Shown here: one piece after another, positions 9,517 through 16,501 of the stretch
How positions within the stretch are numbered: the stretch's first letter is position 1
Layout of the letters: the number at the start of each line of letters is the position of its first letter
Source: CAMLQK01 sp035478775
GTDB taxonomy: Bacteria; Patescibacteriota; Saccharimonadia; Saccharimonadales; UBA4665
DNA: 64,000 nt
NCBI GenBank assembly: GCA_035478775.1
Contig: DATIJG010000008.1
Span: forward strand, 1 to 64,000
Reading direction: 5' to 3'
Notes under the pieces: model-generated
Databases searched by the model: none
What the model was told of the DNA's origin: nothing
The model's input: the letters and a program-made list of their open reading frames with translations, nothing else
Made by a program: the position numbers and the translations under genes

Positions 9517-10488
9517 TTATTTTTGCCCCTTGACGTGCACCGTATCGGGATCGTCAGGCTCGACATGCACCAGCAGCTCTTCTTCGTCGTCAGATGCTTC
9601 AACAGCGTTCTTAATTTTATCGACACTTCTTTCAACTTGGTCAGTATTGAGGCCATCTTTTAAATGCACGTTCAAGTTAGCTAGTACGTCGTCTGACCCC
9701 ATAACCATAGTTTGCACGCCAAGTACGTGTTCAACTTCGGGTACGTCGCGCGCGGCATCACGGATTTTGCGTTCCAGCTGGCGCGATGCACTACGGCCAG
9801 TGACCAGGCTACGGCTGCCAAGCAGCAAGATTGAAGCCGAAGACACCAATGCCAAGCCAATAACAATAGCGCCGATGCCATCAAAACGCGTGTAACCGGT
9901 TATACGGTATAGCGCCAACGAGATAAGGCCGAACACGGCCGCAACAGTGCCAACAGCGTCGAGCACTACCGCCGTTTTGGGCGCTACTTTAATTGAGCCA
10001 GCGAACACTTTAACAAGCTGCGCATAAGGCTGGCCTTCTAGCAACTTGCGCGAACTGACCCAAAATGCGTAGCCATTGGTAACCAAACTTAAACTAAGTA
10101 TTGCTAGTGCCGATGCCAAGTTACGTATATGGTTGGGGTGAGCGAGTTCGCGGAAGCCAAATACCAAAGTAAGTGTTGCTGTAATGGTGAGCACGACGAA
10201 CGCTGCGAGTGTCGACCAATAGTATAGTTCTTTGCCAAAACCAAACGGATGCAACTTAGTTGGTCGTTTATTGGCCCGACGATACCCAATAAGCAGCATG
10301 CCGACAGAGCTCAAATCGGCAACGCCTTGCAAGGTCTCGGCAAACATAACCGCACTGCGCGTTATAATGGCAATCACGCCGTTTGTCAGCACATCTATAA
10401 CATCAACGATAAATGATGTCATTAACACACGCTTAGTACTTACGTATTCTTTTTGCAATATTACCGACAACGCTCTGTTGGCAGCCAT
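9517..10488 (-). CDS. Cation diffusion facilitator (CDF/SLC30-type) transporter
   Basis: 323 residues with about six membrane helices and a C-terminal cytoplasmic domain. CDF proteins export divalent metals such as Zn, Fe or Mn by proton antiport. HPFGFGKELYYW (80-91) is the hallmark loop of the SLC30A9-like branch. In helix 2 the usual HxxxD metal site reads QxxxD (Gln54, Asp58), and helix 5 has LDAVGT. The metal site is therefore atypical, and metal choice cannot be read. A strong GGAGGGGG site precedes the ATG. Terminated by the hairpin at 9357-9378. Confidence 0.88.
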   Translation of the reverse strand: MAANRALSVILQKEYVSTKRVLMTSFIVDVIDVLTNGVIAIITRSAVMFAETLQGVADLSSVGMLLIGYRRANKRPTKLHPFGFGKELYYWSTLAAFVVLTITATLTLVFGFRELAHPNHIRNLASALAILSLSLVTNGYAFWVSSRKLLEGQPYAQLVKVFAGSIKVAPKTAVVLDAVGTVAAVFGLISLALYRITGYTRFDGIGAIVIGLALVSSASILLLGSRSLVTGRSASRQLERKIRDAARDVPEVEHVLGVQTMVMGSDDVLANLNVHLKDGLNTDQVERSVDKIKNAVEASDDEEELLVHVEPDDPDTVHVKGQK

Positions 10489-10548
10489 AAATCCCCCTCC
10501 GTATAGTTATTTTTACTATACCACTGGCGGTCGATATTCTGCCAAAAA

Positions 10549-10590
10549 AAGTAAAAATACACAGGCTGTCATTTTTTGGCAACCCGTGTA
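10549..10590 (-). terminator. Terminator after the anti-sigma-like gene
   Basis: On the minus strand, an 11-bp stem (10580-10590 with 10558-10568, two G-U pairs) is followed by TTTTTAC and a further T-run. It ends the sigma/anti-sigma operon just before the transporter promoter. Confidence 0.7.
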
Positions 10591-10609
10591 CTTTTGGTAT
10601 CTACTTATT

Positions 10610-11452
10610 CTATGGATGAGCTTGCCGAAGGGTATCTACGGGTACAATGTGGTCGGCTTCATAATTAAGGCCAGAACTTTTGCTTACACCGCTAGCCTTG
10701 GAAAGGTCGTACTTTGTTTTGAACACGCTGTGCACCGGAGCACCGGCCCATGGGTCTTCGGTTTCGAGATGCGGCATTGCAGCGGTAGCCGTTGTGATTA
10801 CGATAGTGTTACCTGGTTTAAAATCGCTTGTGTTTGCGGCGTTACCTTGGTCGTAAAGAACAGTGTCGGGAGTCACCGTAAACGTTTTACTCGCCGGTTG
10901 TTGTTGCTGCACAGATTGATAACTTACCGCAAAAGTGTTGCCATGCACACTAGTAACTATCGCTGGTAGAATACTGTACTGGGACTCATAGGTTTTTCCT
11001 GGATTGTAAAAGTCATTCACTGCATTAAATTCACAGTCGGTAAGAAGCTGTTGTTGTAAATCGCCGGCCGAAATATGCGGCGTGCCGGTAATTTTAAATT
11101 GTATGTCTTGACGGTTGTCGGTTGGTTCCACGCCAGCGGGCAAATTACCTTTACACGATGAAAGGTCGATATGCATAATTGATGCACTTTCTGTAACTGT
11201 AGGATTGCCGCCAAACCAGTTGGTGAGCGCATATACACCCACGCTTCCGGCCGCTATTACGGCTACACCTAGCATTGCACCACTTGCGGTGCGCATAAAA
11301 TGAAATGGCTTCTTCATTGCGAAAAGATCTCCTGCAAGTTTGTTAGTAGCTCTACGCTTTGCCGTTTTGGCATGCTGAAATGTAACGCTCGTAAAATCCG
11401 TGCGCAATGGGCGGCGCGGCACTGCTTGCTGGCGTTTTGCACTGGTGTTCAT
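10610..11452 (-). CDS. Probable membrane anti-sigma factor
   Basis: 280 residues. A basic cytoplasmic N-terminus (1-55) is followed by one membrane helix (about 57-77) and an extracytoplasmic domain rich in beta and Thr/Gln. Its start overlaps the ECF sigma gene stop by ATGA, the usual arrangement of a sigma factor with its membrane inhibitor. I see no zinc-binding HxxxCxxC anti-sigma motif, so the call rests on context and topology. The outer domain may sense the envelope signal. It could instead be an effector secreted under sigma control. Confidence 0.6.
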   Translation of the reverse strand: MNTSAKRQQAVPRRPLRTDFTSVTFQHAKTAKRRATNKLAGDLFAMKKPFHFMRTASGAMLGVAVIAAGSVGVYALTNWFGGNPTVTESASIMHIDLSSCKGNLPAGVEPTDNRQDIQFKITGTPHISAGDLQQQLLTDCEFNAVNDFYNPGKTYESQYSILPAIVTSVHGNTFAVSYQSVQQQQPASKTFTVTPDTVLYDQGNAANTSDFKPGNTIVITTATAAMPHLETEDPWAGAPVHSVFKTKYDLSKASGVSKSSGLNYEADHIVPVDTLRQAHP

Positions 11453-11967
11453 GATAGAATCTCCTTTAACTGCCGCTTAGCACGGCTCATCCACCCCTTA
11501 ACAGAGCCAATTGAAGTACCCATGTTCGCAGCAATCTCGGCATAACTTTTGCCTTGCCAATAGTGCATCTGCACGACGGTCCGATATTTTATGGGCAGTA
11601 CATCGACTGCTTCGTGAAGCTCGCGGTGCAAGGCCATTTGCTCGGTACCGGGCAAATCGCTGAGCACGCGGTCAAGTTCATCTTCATCAAGCCGTAAGGT
11701 ATGGCGGCGGCGCAAATGCATGAGCGCTAAATTCGTCGCTATTTTGTACAGCCAGGTGCTAAAACGATAGTGCGTATTATATTTATCGAGATGCACAAAC
11801 GCCTCTATGAACGCTTGCTGCGCTATATCTTCAGCCTCGTCTTCGTTACGGACAAAGCGGAAACAATGACGATACAATCCCTGTTTGTAACGGTCGATGA
11901 GCACGCGGTACGCTTCATCATCACCGTTCAATATACGAGCGATCAGCTCTGGTTCGTTTTGTTCCAT
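11449..11967 (-). CDS. ECF-type RNA polymerase sigma factor
   Basis: 172 residues. Region 2 spans about 20-90 (DEAEDIAQQAFIEAF, then YRFSTWLYKIATNLALMHLR) and region 4 about 115-170, with the helix-turn-helix SYAEIAANMGTSIGSVKGW. It directs RNA polymerase to a small regulon, probably in response to envelope stress. It is first in a two-gene operon with a membrane protein that likely sequesters it. TATACC ends 5 bases before the ATG and no Shine-Dalgarno is present, so translation may be leaderless. Confidence 0.93.
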   Translation of the reverse strand: MEQNEPELIARILNGDDEAYRVLIDRYKQGLYRHCFRFVRNEDEAEDIAQQAFIEAFVHLDKYNTHYRFSTWLYKIATNLALMHLRRRHTLRLDEDELDRVLSDLPGTEQMALHRELHEAVDVLPIKYRTVVQMHYWQGKSYAEIAANMGTSIGSVKGWMSRAKRQLKEILS

Positions 11968-12022
11968 ACTAAGGTATATGCATTGGCACGGCGAAAGGTT
12001 ACAAAATTAAAGATGTTCGTTT

Positions 12023-13684
12023 TTAGGTGCTAGCGAAATGACTAAGACGGACGGTGAGCCGTTCCTTGCCCATGACCTGCATAACGTCGTATAGGTTCGG
12101 GCTGCGGTTGCGGCCGGTTAATGCCACGCGCAACACCATGGCGACTTCGGCTACGGAACCTTTAAATGCATCGGGGTTTTGGCGGTATTCGCGGGTGTTT
12201 GGCGTGAAGCCGAGTTGGCTGCCCAGGCGTTTGATATTTTCAAACCATTCTTCTTGGGTGTGGTTTAAATTATAGGTTTGCAAGAACGCGGTAATAATTG
12301 CAGCAACATCGCTTTTTTCTATCTGGCCAAAATCGAAATCGGTAATTTGCTTGTAAATGTCGTCAAAAAAGAAGCCGTAGGCGCCACGAAGTTCAGAGAA
12401 TTTGGTGATGTCTTTGCGCTGGCCACCGCTGCGTTCGATGTTAAATACTTTTTCGGTGTAGCTTGGGTTGGCCTGCAACGTAATTTGCAGAGCTTGGTCG
12501 AAACGGCCAGCCCATTCGCTCGCTTGGCTTAACAATTCGCCAGGGGCGAGCTTTGCCAAATAGTTCTGGCTGATGTCGTCCAGCTTTTGCAAACTAATAA
12601 GTGCACCACTGTTCTTTTGCATTTTTTCAAGCCTAAACGGAAAGTCGAGGTAACTTTTGCCAGGGTTTTCGACACGCCAATCTTCAAAATTAGAATTAGC
12701 CAGCAGCAGCAGATATTCGGCGACGGCGACCGTTGGGTAGCCTTGTTGCAAGTAAGTTGAGGCGCTGGCTTCAGGGTCTTTACGCTTACTTAGCTTGCGC
12801 CGGGAGCTGCCATCCATTTTTTGGATAGGTGCAATGTGCGCGTAAGTAAATGGTGCGACGCCAACTGCTTCCGCCAACTGAATATGCAGCGTCACCGAAG
12901 AGAACCATTCATCGGCGCGCAGCACAGTTGTGGTGTGCATTAGGTGGTCATCGACAATGTGCGCTAAATGGTAGGTTGGCAAGCCATCGCGTTTAATGAG
13001 CACGATGTTGTTGTCGTTTTCCGGCAGTTCTTTTCGGCCTTTAATACGGTCTTCGACGACACGTTTTTTGTTACCATTGCCCAGTGAACGGAACCTTATT
13101 ACGAACGGTTTGCCAGCGTCAAGCGCTGCTATAACTTCGGTTTCGGGCCGATCGCGCCAAGCCGCCCACTGCCCATAATACCCCGGACGAATTTTTTGTT
13201 GGATTTGGCCGGCGACCATTGTCTCGAGTTCTTCAGGCGTCATAAAACAGGGGTAGGCATGACCCTGTTCGAGCATTCGGCGCACATAGGCATAGTACAA
13301 GTTCCCACGTTGGCTTTGGGTGTATGGGCCATACTCACCTTTATCGCCGCCCACGACTGGGCCTTCGTCGTACATTAGATCGAAGTCTTCAAGCAATTCC
13401 ATAATGAGCTCGCGGGCGCCTTCAACTTCGCGCTTTTGGTCTGTGTCTTCCATGCGTAATGCATATATGCCGCCGGTTTGGCGGGCTACAATTTTGCAGA
13501 TCAGCGCCGTATAAAGGGTGCCGATATGCAAATACCCCGTCGGACTTGGCGCAGTGCGCATAACCTCGGCACCCGCTGGCAAGGCACGGGCAGGGTAGCT
13601 GGCTTCAATTTCCTGAACCGAAAGTTCGCCGGGCAGTATAAGCCGGTCGATAGTTGCTGTGCTAAGAATGTGGCCTGATGTCAT
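12023..13684 (-). CDS. gltX: Glutamyl-tRNA synthetase
   Basis: 553 residues. It charges tRNA-Glu (and possibly tRNA-Gln) with glutamate. The class I signatures are PSPTGYLHIG (47-55) and KLSKR (297-301). There is an N-terminal extension of about 42 residues before RTAPSPTG, where most GluRS proteins begin. The ATG at 13684 is preceded by TATACT with a 6-base gap and no Shine-Dalgarno, so the transcript is probably leaderless; a TTG at 13699 lies upstream of that promoter element and is unlikely. The C-terminal anticodon-binding half is present and full length. Confidence 0.95.
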   Translation of the reverse strand: MTSGHILSTATIDRLILPGELSVQEIEASYPARALPAGAEVMRTAPSPTGYLHIGTLYTALICKIVARQTGGIYALRMEDTDQKREVEGARELIMELLEDFDLMYDEGPVVGGDKGEYGPYTQSQRGNLYYAYVRRMLEQGHAYPCFMTPEELETMVAGQIQQKIRPGYYGQWAAWRDRPETEVIAALDAGKPFVIRFRSLGNGNKKRVVEDRIKGRKELPENDNNIVLIKRDGLPTYHLAHIVDDHLMHTTTVLRADEWFSSVTLHIQLAEAVGVAPFTYAHIAPIQKMDGSSRRKLSKRKDPEASASTYLQQGYPTVAVAEYLLLLANSNFEDWRVENPGKSYLDFPFRLEKMQKNSGALISLQKLDDISQNYLAKLAPGELLSQASEWAGRFDQALQITLQANPSYTEKVFNIERSGGQRKDITKFSELRGAYGFFFDDIYKQITDFDFGQIEKSDVAAIITAFLQTYNLNHTQEEWFENIKRLGSQLGFTPNTREYRQNPDAFKGSVAEVAMVLRVALTGRNRSPNLYDVMQVMGKERLTVRLSHFAST

Positions 13685-13822
13685 TGCAATAGTATACAAC
13701 AGATAGGTTCAGACAGCCACGTCGTACATAGCCTTCGCTTAACGCGCGCTTTGCCGCAATTTCTGCGATTCAATAATGCCGAATAGCGAGCCTGTTGTCG
13801 TTATATACGTGGTTTAGCTTGC

Positions 13823-14278
13823 TTACAACCGCGAAATAACCTTCACAGGATTGCTCGCAGCTTGGCGACCTAGATCTTCTGTTTGTAGGAATTCAGGCAA
13901 AACGCGGCAGCTACCAGGGTCGATAAAGCCAATTTCCTCAAGTTCGACTTCGCCATGTGTAGTTTTGGACAGATCGATGTTACGATAATCTGCGCCGTTG
14001 GCTATATGAAAGAAAAATTCCAAGTATTCTTTGTCTTCATAGGCGAACTGCTGCACATATAGTAGGTCACCAACCACCGGCACAACACCTGTTTCTTCAA
14101 CCATTTCACGTCGGATGCCATCTAGCAGCGCTTCACCCTCGTCTAGACCACCGCCAGGCAGGCACCAGTAGCTATTGTCACGCTTCAAATGCGCCTTATA
14201 TGGTTTAAGGCGTACACCAAGTAGTTTGCCTTTGTACAGCACCACGCCTCGCACTGCGATTTTCCTTATCATATTCAC
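13823..14278 (-). CDS. Nudix hydrolase
   Basis: 151 residues. The Nudix box is GGGLDEGEALLDGIRREMVE followed by ETG, with all acidic metal ligands. Nudix enzymes hydrolyse nucleoside diphosphates linked to another group, e.g. oxidised nucleotides, sugar nucleotides or ADP-ribose. AAAGGGGG lies upstream of the ATG. Single-gene unit. The substrate is not readable from the sequence. Confidence 0.9.
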   Translation of the reverse strand: MNMIRKIAVRGVVLYKGKLLGVRLKPYKAHLKRDNSYWCLPGGGLDEGEALLDGIRREMVEETGVVPVVGDLLYVQQFAYEDKEYLEFFFHIANGADYRNIDLSKTTHGEVELEEIGFIDPGSCRVLPEFLQTEDLGRQAASNPVKVISRL

Positions 14279-14384
14279 CCCCTTTAAATGAGCTAGCGGG
14301 ATTGTACTACAAGTTGCCTAAAAAGCAAACCTCCTTGCAGTGTAGCTAGTATCGTGTTTTAATTTTCTAAAAGGTCAACCTTAA

Positions 14385-15692
14385 GTGTCTATAGATTCCT
14401 ATTTTCCGCCTAGCCCCAACTTAGCCGTAGACCCGACGAGCACCTTTAGCCTGGGCGAAGAACTTGACAGGGTTATGAGCCATATGAAACAAAAGGCTCC
14501 GCGGCATTTCCGCGAGCTTCGGGAAATGCACAGCCGCTTGCAGCTGCCGTCTAGTGACGCCGGGCAACTTGAGTGCGGCGGCTGGGGTATAGTAGACGCC
14601 ACCGGCGAGCAAGAGACGATTTACCACACCTTGCAGCAATTCGCCAAACAACCCCTAATGCCCGAACAGTACGAGCTGCACTTGTTAGTGAACACCGACA
14701 AGCAACGCCTCCGTGAATCACAGGGCACCCAGCGACTGGAACAGACGGTTGATGCCATCGATCAGTTCCAAAGTGACCATCCGGCGTGCCCCATACGCTA
14801 TACGACCCAGATTTACGATTGGCCGCAAAGTATCGCCGCGATTCGTGCCGATCTAAGCGAAGTCAGCGGCTACGATTTATGGATGCGCGGCCGGGAAACG
14901 AGCTTGCCGGCGCTATTTGTCGATGCCGACGCCACATATATGAATGAAGGGTTCCTGGCGAGCACTATTGCGACTCATCGCCAGCCGCGCCCCGACCAAA
15001 CTACGCGCCCAGCTGATATTATGATCGGCAAGCTCGTATACGACCAAGTTGCAGAGCTGCCTCGTACCTCAGCGGTCAATCAGTTGCTTGGCGCGGTCAC
15101 GCTAGCCCTTAAGGCGCTGCGAGACTTTAACCCTTTGTATGCTGCTTCGGGTCCTGAAACCGCGGTTGATATGGCGACGTACTTCGCCGCCGGCGGCCTA
15201 CAGCGTACCTGCACGCTAGGCGAAATCAAGACGCTGGTAACAACTATTGCCGATGCGCGCATGCTCAAAACCGACCATGGTAATGTAGCGAAGGTACTTG
15301 CCGTGGAAAACTCGGACGCGCTTTTAAAAACCAGCTCCCGAAGGTTGGTGGCGGCGATGGCTCAGAATGTTACCCCTATGAAAGCATGGCTAGGTGAAGG
15401 TGAAGATGACGGCTCGGGCGCTTACGCCAAGATGGATTTTTCACAAGACCATGAGCTACGGTTCAATTCGCCTGATATCACGCGGGCCGAACAAAACGCC
15501 CAAGAGTATTTTGTCAAATGGACTGAAGATATTATGCAAATGCTTGCGCGCCCGCTGTTGCCGCCAAACCGCTACGACAAATTGCAGCAAACTATTTACG
15601 GCAATATGCGCGACAACCTGAGCGCCGTTAACCTTATGCGTCACGCGGCCTCATTATTTCGGGAGCTTGCGAATAAAAGAACACCCATGTAG
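14385..15692 (+). CDS. GT2-like (GT-A fold) glycosyltransferase, diverged
   Basis: 435 residues. The central part looks like a GT-A domain: YELHLLVNTDKQ (about 96-107), then ALFVDADATYMNEGFL (176-191), where DADA fits the DxD nucleotide-sugar and metal site. An N-terminal extension of about 65 residues and a helical C-terminal region flank it. No membrane helix. The start is GTG at 14385 with AAAGG about 11 bases upstream. It is followed 45 bases later by the HxD protein with its own promoter-like TATACT. Family call is by motif and moderate; acceptor unknown. Confidence 0.55.
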   Translation: MSIDSYFPPSPNLAVDPTSTFSLGEELDRVMSHMKQKAPRHFRELREMHSRLQLPSSDAGQLECGGWGIVDATGEQETIYHTLQQFAKQPLMPEQYELHLLVNTDKQRLRESQGTQRLEQTVDAIDQFQSDHPACPIRYTTQIYDWPQSIAAIRADLSEVSGYDLWMRGRETSLPALFVDADATYMNEGFLASTIATHRQPRPDQTTRPADIMIGKLVYDQVAELPRTSAVNQLLGAVTLALKALRDFNPLYAASGPETAVDMATYFAAGGLQRTCTLGEIKTLVTTIADARMLKTDHGNVAKVLAVENSDALLKTSSRRLVAAMAQNVTPMKAWLGEGEDDGSGAYAKMDFSQDHELRFNSPDITRAEQNAQEYFVKWTEDIMQMLARPLLPPNRYDKLQQTIYGNMRDNLSAVNLMRHAASLFRELANKRTPM

Positions 15693-15737
15693 TATAGTGG
15701 TTATACTAAAAAACTTACTTTTACATAGGGGATAGAA

Positions 15738-16481
15738 ATGTCAAGAAGATCCGATCTAGTTGAAGTCGTACTCCCGAATTGCGACCGCGAAACTGAACCG
15801 TACACGGTTTCCGCACCCACAGAAACCTCTTTAGAAACGCCAGAAGAAGCAGGCGAACTGTTGCAGCGGGTGACGGAGGGCGCATTGCCCTTGCTAGTAC
15901 TTCGTGGTTGCGGCGTTTATGACCCCGAAAAAGCTGCCCGGTTTTACGAGCCGATTTTCAAAAAGGCAGGTTTTGAACTTAATGCAGACCGTGTCCAAAA
16001 TTTCATGTCCACAATCATAAACGGCAAGCCACCGGTAGACAGTATGCCGGGCGGAGACGCACCTTTCCATATGGACGCAGACCCTACGCCACCCGATGAG
16101 TTCGGCAATTATGCCGCCCAACCGGCTACTGCTATTACCGTGCACGCCACCAGCGGGCCCGAAAACACGCCATTATGCAGAGCGCAATTTTTCCCCGTTA
16201 CAGACGAGTATATGAGAGCTTTCGGGCAGCTCAATTATGAGCTTGCCGACTCCGGTAAAATAGCCGCCAGCCCGCGACATATCCGGGAAGATTTTTCCCA
16301 AGGGCTGATTGACCCTTGTTACATAAAACCAGAAGGCTGGTCTGTAGATTTAAGCCGCGGCGATTATGTCTTCTTTAAAAACGCCGGCCTTAACCCGCTG
16401 CAGCATTATTTTGAGACGCTTGCCGTGCCACGGATCGTTGATTTCCAAACATATGAACCTCGAAATACTGGGGAAGTATAG
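15738..16481 (+). CDS. Fe(II)/2-oxoglutarate oxygenase-like protein
   Basis: 247 residues. PFHMDADP (109-116) supplies an HxD pair (His111, Asp113), and a distal His223 in LQHYFET plus Arg232 in VPRIVDF fit the facial triad and oxoglutarate-binding Arg of TauD-like or phytanoyl-CoA-hydroxylase-like double-stranded beta-helix enzymes. GDYVFFKNAG before the second His also fits that fold. Substrate unknown. AGGGGATAG precedes the ATG. This is inference from motif spacing; a non-catalytic cupin-like protein is the alternative. Confidence 0.5.
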   Translation: MSRRSDLVEVVLPNCDRETEPYTVSAPTETSLETPEEAGELLQRVTEGALPLLVLRGCGVYDPEKAARFYEPIFKKAGFELNADRVQNFMSTIINGKPPVDSMPGGDAPFHMDADPTPPDEFGNYAAQPATAITVHATSGPENTPLCRAQFFPVTDEYMRAFGQLNYELADSGKIAASPRHIREDFSQGLIDPCYIKPEGWSVDLSRGDYVFFKNAGLNPLQHYFETLAVPRIVDFQTYEPRNTGEV

Positions 16482-16501
16482 CATTGGCAGCCGAAGCAGG
16501 C

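Noticed and set aside
10232..10969. 245-codon plus-strand frame across the transporter start and the sigma-operon end
   Set aside because: It spans two real genes and a terminator on the opposite strand and has no recognisable product.
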